The translations under genes and the position numbers were made by a program. Shown here piece after piece: positions 6,167 through 13,794 of a DNA stretch of 13,800 nucleotides. The stretch is from the NCBI GenBank assembly GCA_018830385.1, contig JAHJSO010000041.1:1-13800 (forward strand), in the 5' to 3' direction. The stretch is from Elusimicrobiota bacterium. Its GTDB lineage: Bacteria > Elusimicrobiota > Endomicrobiia > CG1-02-37-114 > JAHJSO01. The notes beneath the pieces were generated by a model. That model was not told the DNA's origin. It ran no database searches and worked only from the letters and a program-made list of their open reading frames with translations. The stretch's first letter is position 1, and each line of letters begins with the position of its first letter.

Positions 6167-8453
6167 GGTTAAAGTTTGCCCGAAGGGCGGTTAAAACCTC
6201 AGGGGTCGCCGGCAAAGAGTAAACGCGCCAACCCGTGGCATTGTATATGGCATTTGCTATCGCCGCAGCAGGCGTTATCATCGGTGATTCACCCAATCCC
6301 TTTGCCCCGTAAGGGCCGTCACTATACGCCTCTTCCACGATTACGGGAACGATTTCAGGCACGTCATCAGGGGTGGGGATAAGGTAGCCGGCAAAATTGG
6401 GATTTTGTATAATGCCGTCCTTCAGTACAAGATTTTCCGTCAGCGCATAGCCGGCTGCCTGCATGACCCCGCCCTCAATCTGTCCCTCGCACTGCTGCGG
6501 GTTTATGGCCCTGCCGATGTCATGCCCGCTGACTATCTTTTTCACGTCCACCTCGCCCGTTTCCGTATTGACGCTGACAATCGCTACCGTCGCCGAATAG
6601 GTATAGACGTAATACGCCTTCCCCTGGCCGGTGACGTCGGAAAAATCAACCTCCTCGCCCGTGTACCAGCCGTTGGAGGAAAGGTTTACCCTTGCCGCAT
6701 AACACTTCTTCACAAGTTCAAAATAATTAATTTTCTTTTTCGGAGCGCCCTTTATGAAATAATTCTTGCCGTCGGAACAGACCTCGCCTTTATAGGACGC
6801 GCCTTTCCGGACGCCGGCCATACCGAGGACAGTCCTGTCTATGTTTCTGCGTATGATTTCACATGCATTTTTTACCGCGTTCCCCGACATCAGCGTGGAA
6901 CGGGATGCAACCGTCGGTCCGCTGTCAGGCACCCTGGTTGTGTCCGGCAGCATCACTTTTATAAAATCATACGGGGCGCCCAGCGCTTCCGCCGCTATCT
7001 GGGACACAACGGTAAGCAGTCCCTGGCCCATCTCGGTATTGCCTATCGCAACCAGGACGGCGCCGTCTTTCTGAATCTGGACATATGAGCCGGCGCGGTC
7101 AAGGTGGCGGCCGCCGGCGCCGAGTCCCACGCCGTAAAATGCCGCCGCGACTCCTATGCCCGTCTTTACCCGCCCCGAGCGTTTTTCAGGGGGGAGATAA
7201 ATTTTATCCCACTTCGCTTTTTCAACGACGGTATCTATGACTTTTTTAAACCCGCAGCTTTTTTCAATTTTCTGTCCCGTTGCTGTCTCTGAACCTATCC
7301 CGAGCATGTTTAGCCGTCGGAGTTTGAGCGGCGATATAGAAAGTTTTTCCGCAAGTTTATCAATAAGGGATTCGTTTGCAAATGTCGCCTGCGGCTGGCC
7401 AAAACCGCGGAACGCACCGCAAGGGACCTTGTTGGTTGCCACCGCAAGGGCTTCTATTTTCACGTTGGGTATGTCGTAAGGCCCGGCGGAATGAACCGCC
7501 CCGCGCCATAAAACAATCGGGGAGAGAGTGGAAAATGCCCCGGCATCCAGAATGTACCTCACGCTGCATGCGGTTATCTTTCCGTTTTTTTTCGCGCCAT
7601 ATTTTATTTCCACCCGGCTGGGATGCCTTTTGGACATTGAGTGGAAGTCCTCTTCCCGCGTATAAATAATTTTCACTGGCCTTTTGGTGAGATGGGCAAG
7701 GAGAGCAGAGTGTCCCGCCACCACGGAGGGGACGTCTTCCTTGCCGCCGAAAGCGCCGCCCGTGGTCGTCTGGACGATTTTTACCCTGTTCTGTGAAACG
7801 CCCAGTATGGCAGCCACGGCATCGTGCACGTAAAACGGGCACTGCATCGTACCGTATACCGCCATTCCGCCGTCGGGCTGGGGGTCGGCGACCATCCCCT
7901 GCGGTTCCATGTAGCAATGCACCTGGTAGTTTGTCGTGAATACGTCTTCAACCCGGACGTCGGCATCCTTAAAGCCCTTTGCTATGTCGCCTTTTATGAT
8001 GTCGTATTTTTTGAAAACGTTGTTATCGCCGTAAATTTTAGGAGAGTCCTTTTTGAGCGCCTCTAACACGTCGAAAACGGCGGGGGCTTTCTCGTATTCC
8101 ACCCTGACCTGCCGGGCGGCATGTCTTGCCGTTTCTTCGCTGTCCGCTACGAGAAGGGCGACAGGTTGGCCGTAGAACAGGACGTTGTTTTCTGCCAGGA
8201 AGGGATAATCTCCGAAGACGAGAGGCACGCTGTTTTTCCCGGGGACATCCCGGTAAGTAAATACCCCTGCAACGCCGCTGATTTTCAACGCAGTGGCGGT
8301 GTCTATTGACAGGATTTTGCCGCAGGCAACGGAAGACCGCACCGTGGCGCCGTAGAGCATATTGCCGAACGCGTAGTCGTCTATGTATTTTGCAGTCCCG
8401 GCAACCTTTTCCTGCGCGTCGTTTCTGGCGACGGAAACACCTATAACGTTCAT
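6123..8453 (-). CDS. Molybdopterin-binding large subunit of molybdenum hydroxylase 2 (xanthine-dehydrogenase-like active site)
   Basis: A 776-residue catalytic subunit. After the hammerhead domain (VLFYGQPVALLVADSEETA at 91-109) come the cofactor motifs GGAFGGKE (232-239), GAFRGFGQPQ (346-355), NTEMGQGLLTVVSQIAAEALG (472-492) and GAKGLGE (716-722). Glu239 lies where xanthine dehydrogenase has its substrate-contacting Glu, FRGFG contains the Phe that stacks on purines in that enzyme, and Glu722 aligns with the general base. Of the three large subunits here this one has the most xanthine-dehydrogenase-like pocket, so a purine or similar heterocycle is plausible but not proven. The gene begins 2 bp after the upstream flavoprotein stop with only a weak AGAAG site, and its 3' end overlaps the [2Fe-2S] gene by 44 nt. 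The last 15 or so residues (FNHGRRHKICTERKKG) fall in that overlap and look non-conserved. Confidence 0.95.
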   Translation of the reverse strand: MNVIGVSVARNDAQEKVAGTAKYIDDYAFGNMLYGATVRSSVACGKILSIDTATALKISGVAGVFTYRDVPGKNSVPLVFGDYPFLAENNVLFYGQPVALLVADSEETARHAARQVRVEYEKAPAVFDVLEALKKDSPKIYGDNNVFKKYDIIKGDIAKGFKDADVRVEDVFTTNYQVHCYMEPQGMVADPQPDGGMAVYGTMQCPFYVHDAVAAILGVSQNRVKIVQTTTGGAFGGKEDVPSVVAGHSALLAHLTKRPVKIIYTREEDFHSMSKRHPSRVEIKYGAKKNGKITACSVRYILDAGAFSTLSPIVLWRGAVHSAGPYDIPNVKIEALAVATNKVPCGAFRGFGQPQATFANESLIDKLAEKLSISPLKLRRLNMLGIGSETATGQKIEKSCGFKKVIDTVVEKAKWDKIYLPPEKRSGRVKTGIGVAAAFYGVGLGAGGRHLDRAGSYVQIQKDGAVLVAIGNTEMGQGLLTVVSQIAAEALGAPYDFIKVMLPDTTRVPDSGPTVASRSTLMSGNAVKNACEIIRRNIDRTVLGMAGVRKGASYKGEVCSDGKNYFIKGAPKKKINYFELVKKCYAARVNLSSNGWYTGEEVDFSDVTGQGKAYYVYTYSATVAIVSVNTETGEVDVKKIVSGHDIGRAINPQQCEGQIEGGVMQAAGYALTENLVLKDGIIQNPNFAGYLIPTPDDVPEIVPVIVEEAYSDGPYGAKGLGESPMITPAAAIANAIYNATGWRVYSLPATPEVLTALRANFNHGRRHKICTERKKG

Positions 8454-8455
8454 TT

Positions 8456-10942
8456 TTAATCTTCTTTTAACAGGCCAAGTTCCTCTTTGGTGCGTTCGCG
8501 CATCTCAAGCGCTCCGACAAAACACCTTTTCGTGCAGATTGAACAGCCGATACATTTCGCGGGGTCTATCTCGGGGAGCAAATTCTTATTGAGGGTGATT
8601 GCCTGGTAAGGACACCGGGTGCAATTCCCGCAACTCACGCATAACTCTTCTATCAGGGAGGATATTTTTTTCGTCGGAGAAAGCGCCATAAAGTCCTTTA
8701 TGGGGTCTGGCCGGGCAATGCCTATCAGTTCTTTCATTGACAGGATGCCGCGGCGCTTCATAAGATAACTTACCCCGTTGCACAGTTCGCCGAAGATACC
8801 GTAGCCGTATTTTGTGACCATTGTACAGAACTGGACGGTCTGCACGCCCAAAGCCAGAAAATGCGACGCCTGTTTGTAGTTTACGGGTCCTCCGTTGCCG
8901 GAGATGACAACGCCTACCGGCACTGCGCTTGCAAGCGTTAGATAACTTATGGGAGTAACGCTTTCACCGCTCATTCCGAGCACCACGCCGTCTTCCCACT
9001 TTTTCTTTCCCCTGTCCTGGAATGCGAGAACGGGGAAGGTATTGGCAAGGGTAATGCCCGCCTTTTTACCCGGGTGGCTGTCAAGGACCTCTTTTATGGC
9101 TTTAACTATAACCGCAATTGAAGTGACCGCTGCGGTAAGTTTAAAAAGTTTCGGGACGTCGGGGTTACCGGCTTCCATTATCCAGTTAATAATCTTTGCC
9201 GTCAGGCGGGCGTTCTGCGAGACGATGTCTCCCTCGGTCCCGTCGCCGCCCTGCGGGCAGGAGAGAGAGTACTCAATCCCCATCACGCCGCAACCTTCCA
9301 GTTTCCTCGTGTTTGATTGCCATCCGGTCCTGTCGTTTTCATCGTTTCCGGTAACGGGCCCGCCGGTGGACGCCATCGTCAGGCGGTCCGGGTATTCCTT
9401 TACCAGTTTTTCAACTTCTCTCATCACCCGTTCAAGGTGATGCCCCGAAACATTATCACAGTTGCCGTAAGTCGTTTCATTAAAGACGTGCATGTATTCC
9501 CCGGGGATGTGTATGGGCACATTATCAAATGCCGTTTTCATAATTCCGCCCGACCAGCCCTTTTCGTATGCCTTCTTCATCTGGTCGTACCCGTCTGAGG
9601 GGGGAGCGGCGGATAAAAGAAACGGCGTTGAAATTTTCCTGCCGAAAAAGTCCGTCTCAAGCGAGACAGGGACATGGACGTAACCGGTCAGGGAAACGTG
9701 ACTTTTTGTGTTTTTCTCCGCTTTCGGTTTTTTTTGACGCGCAAGGAAAGCGTCTGATTCAACAGCGCAGTTCTTACCCGAAGCGACGGCCTCAACCACC
9801 GTCGTCGGCCCGTTGATGCAGTCACCCGCAAGGAATATGCCTTTCTTCGTAAATTTTGGGACGACGGCGCGGTTGCCTATCGCCATTATCACATTGCTTA
9901 TATCTGTTCTCTGTTGTTTTGCGCCTTCAACATCTTTTATGTCTTTCAGATTAAATTTCTTTCCCGCGGGCAGGGTTATTTTAATCGTGGTAATCCCTTT
10001 GATTTTTTTACCCCCGCCGTTTATTGAAAGCACCCTTACCCGTCCCGTGACCTCAATATCGTTTTCCAGAAGTTCATTCCGTTCCTTTGAAGTAAGAGGC
10101 ATCTCGGCAAGGTTTTCAAGGGAGAACATTTCAACGCCCGTGGCGCCGTTTTTCTTTGCCTGGACGGCACAATCAAGCGCCGAAGCCCCGCCGCCGATTA
10201 CCGCCACTTTACCTTTGAATTTATATTTTTCCGGATTGATCAGATAATCTGTTGCCGTTACGGAAAGTTCCTGCCCTCCGATGTTTGGCATTATTGGCTG
10301 CCACAGCCCGACCGCTACGACAACTGCATCAAAGCCCTCGTCTAAAAGTTTGTCCGGAGAATCTATTCTGGAATTAATTTTTATTGTGATGTCTCCCAGT
10401 GTCTTTACGAAATCAATATCTGTTTTAAGTACGTCTTTGGGCAGGCGGTGATCCGGGATGAGGTTGCACATCCCTCCCGCCTTATCCCCTACCTCGTATA
10501 TGACTATTTTATACCCGTACTGCGCAAGCACGGATGCTGCGCCCAAACCTGCCGGTCCTGAACCAACGATGGCGACCTTTTTTCCATTTGGTTTTATTTT
10601 GTTGAACGCCGGTATTCCTCCCAGTCCTTTCGCCTTTTTAACAATCAGCGACTGTAACTCAGGTATGCCGATAGAACCGTCAAATGTTTTATGAGAACAT
10701 TTCGCCATACAGTGCCTGTCAGGGCACACGCATCCGCAGACGCCTCCGAGCGGATTATTTTTCATAATAAGTCCGGCCGACCTGGCAAAGTCCTGCGGTT
10801 CCCCGGCCTTTGCCGCCATTATAAAGTCAAAAGGCGAACAGTTTACCGGGCAGCCGTTTTCACACGGTCTTTCCTCACAGTATTCGCACCTCAAAAGTTC
10901 TGTTTTTAACTGCATGTCTGTGAGGTAAATTTCCTTTTTCAT
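8456..10942 (-). CDS. Dihydropyrimidine-dehydrogenase-like FAD/NAD(P)H/FMN iron-sulfur oxidoreductase (PreT-PreA fusion type)
   Basis: An 828-residue multidomain flavoenzyme with the domain order of dihydropyrimidine dehydrogenase (animal enzyme about 1025 residues; bacterial PreT plus PreA). The N-terminal helical part has Cys at 19, 22, 27, 31, 35 and 69, 71, 73, 78, 82 for two [4Fe-4S] clusters. The GltD-like part has the FAD motif VGSGPAGLGAA (126-136), a second dinucleotide motif VIGGGASALDCA (248-259) and AGDCINGPTTVVEA (372-385). A dihydroorotate-dehydrogenase-like FMN barrel (about 420-745) has K469, SLSCPQGG (559-566) with the expected catalytic C562, and ANTF (633-636). The C-terminal 2x[4Fe-4S] domain uses C768/771/774/777 and C797/800/803/807. 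C562 and N634-T635 match the pyrimidine enzyme, but other pocket residues differ. It could reduce a hydroxylated ring or serve as redox partner of the FAD-less hydroxylase encoded just upstream. It starts 30 bp after [2Fe-2S] subunit 3. Confidence 0.88.
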   Translation of the reverse strand: MKKEIYLTDMQLKTELLRCEYCEERPCENGCPVNCSPFDFIMAAKAGEPQDFARSAGLIMKNNPLGGVCGCVCPDRHCMAKCSHKTFDGSIGIPELQSLIVKKAKGLGGIPAFNKIKPNGKKVAIVGSGPAGLGAASVLAQYGYKIVIYEVGDKAGGMCNLIPDHRLPKDVLKTDIDFVKTLGDITIKINSRIDSPDKLLDEGFDAVVVAVGLWQPIMPNIGGQELSVTATDYLINPEKYKFKGKVAVIGGGASALDCAVQAKKNGATGVEMFSLENLAEMPLTSKERNELLENDIEVTGRVRVLSINGGGKKIKGITTIKITLPAGKKFNLKDIKDVEGAKQQRTDISNVIMAIGNRAVVPKFTKKGIFLAGDCINGPTTVVEAVASGKNCAVESDAFLARQKKPKAEKNTKSHVSLTGYVHVPVSLETDFFGRKISTPFLLSAAPPSDGYDQMKKAYEKGWSGGIMKTAFDNVPIHIPGEYMHVFNETTYGNCDNVSGHHLERVMREVEKLVKEYPDRLTMASTGGPVTGNDENDRTGWQSNTRKLEGCGVMGIEYSLSCPQGGDGTEGDIVSQNARLTAKIINWIMEAGNPDVPKLFKLTAAVTSIAVIVKAIKEVLDSHPGKKAGITLANTFPVLAFQDRGKKKWEDGVVLGMSGESVTPISYLTLASAVPVGVVISGNGGPVNYKQASHFLALGVQTVQFCTMVTKYGYGIFGELCNGVSYLMKRRGILSMKELIGIARPDPIKDFMALSPTKKISSLIEELCVSCGNCTRCPYQAITLNKNLLPEIDPAKCIGCSICTKRCFVGALEMRERTKEELGLLKED

Positions 10943-10949
10943 TTTTAAT

Positions 10950-10954
10950 CTCCT
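10950..10954 (-). promoter_or_regulatory. Ribosome binding site of the flavoprotein gene
   Basis: AGGAG on the minus strand, 7 nt before the ATG at 10942, confirms that start and the intact N-terminal cysteine-rich region. Confidence 0.75.
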
Positions 10955-10972
10955 AAAGTAAGCGGTTGGTTA

Positions 10973-11455
10973 TTACGACGGTTTCGCTGTCTTGAGATAA
11001 CTCTGGGCCAGTTTGGCGCCTTCCATGATTGCCTCGTACCCGGTGCACCTGCAAAGATGATGCGAAAGGGATTCAATGATTTCTTCTTCCGATGCGTTTG
11101 GGTTTTTTGTAAAAAGGGCGTAGAGTTCCATAACAATCCCCGGGGTGCAGTAACCGCACTGCACGGCGCCCGCATCTATCAGCGCCTTTTGTATGGGGTG
11201 CAGATTTCCCCCGGAAGATAACCCCTCTATGGTGAGTACTTCCGTGTTTTCCAGTTTTGTCGCCGCAAGCGAGCAGCTCCTTTTTGCAACTCCATCCACG
11301 ACTACGACGCACGTACCGCAGGTCAGGTCTTCACACCCGCGCTTGGTGCCGGTAAGTTCTAATTTTTCTCTCAATACGTCTATTAGTTTTTCCCAGCCCT
11401 CAATCTCAACGGTCCTCCGGACACCATTTACCCTGAAATTAATTTTTTGCGCCAT
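10973..11455 (-). CDS. [2Fe-2S] subunit of molybdenum hydroxylase 3
   Basis: A 160-residue iron-sulfur chain with all eight cluster cysteines: C41, C46, C49 and C61, then C100, C103, C135 and C137. The first-cluster loop reads CEDLTCGTC in place of the more usual CExGxCGSC, and HHLCRCTGY replaces NLCRCTGY, so it belongs to a more divergent branch than its two sisters. It must accept electrons from large subunit 3, whose gene it overlaps by 17 nt, but no FAD-subunit gene follows. The next gene, 30 bp downstream, is the dihydropyrimidine-dehydrogenase-like flavoprotein. The ATG at 11455 gives the expected N-terminus MAQKINFRVNG. Confidence 0.95.
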   Translation of the reverse strand: MAQKINFRVNGVRRTVEIEGWEKLIDVLREKLELTGTKRGCEDLTCGTCVVVVDGVAKRSCSLAATKLENTEVLTIEGLSSGGNLHPIQKALIDAGAVQCGYCTPGIVMELYALFTKNPNASEEEIIESLSHHLCRCTGYEAIMEGAKLAQSYLKTAKPS

Positions 11456-13781
11456 TTTTTCCGATCCTTTTTTCGTCCAGTGCCTTTTTCATTTTTTCGG
11501 GCGTGACGGGAATCTCAAAGAAATCTATGCCTGTAGCATCATAAATGGCATTAAGGACTGCAGGGGCGACCCCGATAACGGGGTGCTCGCCTATGCCCCT
11601 CGCCCCGAAAGGCCCTATGTTCTCCGGCGTTTCAATAAACTCAACCGTCTGTTTTTTGGGGATGTCTTTTATATTCGGAAAACGGTATTTTCCAAAATGA
11701 GGGTTAGTTGATTTTCCGTCTTTTGTGAATTTTATTTCCTCGCACAACGAGGCGCCGAGCGCCATCATTACGCCGCCGACTACCTGTCCTCTTATTTGTT
11801 CAGGGTTGATAACCTTTCCGACGTCAAAACAGGATATAAAATGGTCAATGATAATCTTCCCCGTTTTTTTCTCAACTCTCAATTCACAGCCCTGGGCGCC
11901 GAAAGTATAACTTACCCCGATGCTTCCCTGGCCATTGGCATCAGGGTTGGAATACCGCGGAAGGCGGGCGTCAGAAGTTGTCTGGACCACTTCTCCGACG
12001 GTTATACCGTCCTCATGCATGTAGCCCTGTGCGAGTTGTTTTACCCTGACCCGGACATCGGGGTCGTGCTTCAGGAAAATGTGTTCGCCGTCATATTCAA
12101 GCATGTCGGCATCGCAACGGAGCGCCTGCGACGCGGTTTGTTTAAGCACAGCAATCGCCTTTTCGCAGGCGCGTATAACCGCCCTGCCGCCCTGTACCGT
12201 AAACATTGACCCGATTGTTTGCCATTCCCATGGAGAAAATTGCGTGTCTATCTCGGTATAGACGGCGATTCTGTCGGGAGAAATTTTAAGCACTTCCGAG
12301 GCTATTTGTTTTACAATAGTTCTTAGCCCCTGCCCCACTTCCGCACCGCCCATATTTATGGATACGCTGCCGTCACTGTTGAATTTAAGGTAGCACCCCT
12401 TTGAGGAGAAAGGCGCGCCCTTTGGGGACTTCATCAAACCGGAAAATCCCCTGCCGTAGTAGTAATCCTTGTCTTCCGCGGGTTTCGGTTTTGAGAATAA
12501 AATTTCCTGGACTACCCGGGCGCATTTTTGCACGCTGCCGTTACTTTCCCACATCTTTTCACCGGTGGCCGTTATTTTCCCGGGTCCCAGATAATTTTTT
12601 TCCCGCAGTTTCAGCGGGCTAATATTTATTTTTCTTGCCAGAATATCCAGCAGGCGCTCCACGGCGAATTGCGTTTCCTGGTGCCCGTAGCCCCTGTAGG
12701 CGCCGACAGGGGTTGTGTTCGTATAGACCGAAAAACCTTCAAGATGACAATTGGGGAATTCATACGTTCCGGTACAGTTATGGGTTGCGCCCCTCATCAC
12801 ATGGACGCCCGTGTCAACATAGGCGCCTGTTGAGTGATGTATGGTCGCCTGTAATGCGGTCAGCGTTCCGTCTTTTTTCGCCCCGATTTTCATTTTAGTT
12901 TTTATCCCGTGTCCCAGCAAGGTACTCAGGAAATCTTCTTTTCTTGTGGTAACCCACTTTACGGGCCTGCCCGGCAGAAAACTCGCTATGTAGGCGACTG
13001 TCTGTTCAATTGTCACGTCCGATTTGTAACCGAAGCACCCGCCGATTTCCGGTATATGGACCCGGACGCTTGAAACAGGCAGGTTGTACGAGTGGGCGAG
13101 GTCATCCCTGATTACAAACGGGCATATTGAAGACGACCAGATTTCAATCGTCCCGTCCTCGTGAAAAAGAGCGATTGTGCCGTGCGGCTCAATCGCCGCC
13201 GAAGAACCGAACGGATAATTAAATTCACCCTCAACGACCACGTCCGCCTCTTTGAAACCGTTTTCAACGTCACCCTTTTTTAAAACATAATGGTCAGCGA
13301 TGTTAGTACCCGGTATAGGGCCGATGCCCGGCAGGTGCCAGTATTCACTGCTTTTTTCGTGAATTAACGCCGCATCCTTTTTCATGGCATCGACGGCATT
13401 CACGTAAACAGGAAGAGGTTCATATTTAACCTTAATCTTCCTTGCCGCTTCCCTTGCCTGGTGAATATTTTCAGCAACCACGGCGGCAACGGGTTCGCCG
13501 ATATATCGGACCCTGTCAACCGCAAGGGGCAGGCGGTCTTTTACATTGTCACCGAATTTGAACGGACAGTCCTTCCCCGTGATAACCTTCACGACACCTT
13601 CGCATTTTTCTGCTTCCGACGTGTCCATTGAAAGAATCCTTGCGTGGGCGTACTCCGGAGTGAGGATGGCGATATGTAACAGCCCGGCCATTCTTATATC
13701 GTCCAGAAAAACCGCTCTGCCCGTGGTTTTTGTGATCGCATCGGGCCGTTTAACGCTTTTTCCGACATATTTGAAATTCAT
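11439..13781 (-). CDS. Molybdopterin-binding large subunit of molybdenum hydroxylase 3
   Basis: A 780-residue catalytic subunit. The hammerhead domain (VRYIGEPVAAVVAEN at 91-105) is followed by IGGCFGYKS (246-254), GAYRGYGHQETQFA (360-373), GAEVGQGLRTIVKQIASEVL (479-498) and GARGIGE (726-732), with Glu732 as the probable general base. Ser254 stands where xanthine dehydrogenase has its substrate-contacting Glu, Cys249 replaces the usual Gly or Ala, and Tyr replaces the stacking Phe in RGYG, so the substrate is likely to differ from that of large subunit 2. This is the first gene of the minus-strand operon inside the window. A strong AGGAGG lies 7 nt before the ATG at 13781. Any promoter or earlier gene lies beyond the right edge. 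The 3' end overlaps the [2Fe-2S] gene by 17 nt. Confidence 0.95.
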   Translation of the reverse strand: MNFKYVGKSVKRPDAITKTTGRAVFLDDIRMAGLLHIAILTPEYAHARILSMDTSEAEKCEGVVKVITGKDCPFKFGDNVKDRLPLAVDRVRYIGEPVAAVVAENIHQAREAARKIKVKYEPLPVYVNAVDAMKKDAALIHEKSSEYWHLPGIGPIPGTNIADHYVLKKGDVENGFKEADVVVEGEFNYPFGSSAAIEPHGTIALFHEDGTIEIWSSSICPFVIRDDLAHSYNLPVSSVRVHIPEIGGCFGYKSDVTIEQTVAYIASFLPGRPVKWVTTRKEDFLSTLLGHGIKTKMKIGAKKDGTLTALQATIHHSTGAYVDTGVHVMRGATHNCTGTYEFPNCHLEGFSVYTNTTPVGAYRGYGHQETQFAVERLLDILARKINISPLKLREKNYLGPGKITATGEKMWESNGSVQKCARVVQEILFSKPKPAEDKDYYYGRGFSGLMKSPKGAPFSSKGCYLKFNSDGSVSINMGGAEVGQGLRTIVKQIASEVLKISPDRIAVYTEIDTQFSPWEWQTIGSMFTVQGGRAVIRACEKAIAVLKQTASQALRCDADMLEYDGEHIFLKHDPDVRVRVKQLAQGYMHEDGITVGEVVQTTSDARLPRYSNPDANGQGSIGVSYTFGAQGCELRVEKKTGKIIIDHFISCFDVGKVINPEQIRGQVVGGVMMALGASLCEEIKFTKDGKSTNPHFGKYRFPNIKDIPKKQTVEFIETPENIGPFGARGIGEHPVIGVAPAVLNAIYDATGIDFFEIPVTPEKMKKALDEKRIGKNGAKN

Positions 13782-13788
13782 TTATCGT

Positions 13789-13794
13789 CCTCCT
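13789..13794 (-). promoter_or_regulatory. Ribosome binding site of large subunit 3
   Basis: A consensus AGGAGG on the minus strand, 7 nt before the ATG at 13781. It is the strongest ribosome binding site in the window, suiting a gene that does not depend on coupling to an upstream stop. Confidence 0.8.

Noticed and set aside
6405..7088. Plus-strand open frame of 227 codons opposite large subunit 2
   Set aside because: It is antisense to a strongly conserved catalytic subunit, shows no recognisable domain and has no ribosome binding site I can support; such frames are expected opposite GC-rich coding sequence.
8949..9440. Plus-strand open frame of 163 codons opposite the flavoprotein, with other shadows at 9813-10247 and 11193-11711
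   Set aside because: All lie antisense to conserved domains and their translations are proline/serine-rich without family motifs.
8456..10942. Identification as E. coli YgfK (putative selenate reductase subunit, found with Mo hydroxylases in purine gene clusters)
   Set aside because: As I recall it, YgfK has the FMN-barrel-like part first and the GltD-like part second; here the order is reversed, as in dihydropyrimidine dehydrogenase. A functional parallel remains possible.
3271..13781. Selenium-dependent molybdenum hydroxylase system
   Set aside because: No YqeB/YqeC-like or SelD-like gene is in the window and no in-frame TGA codon interrupts the genes; XdhC and MocA fit an ordinary sulfurated cofactor.
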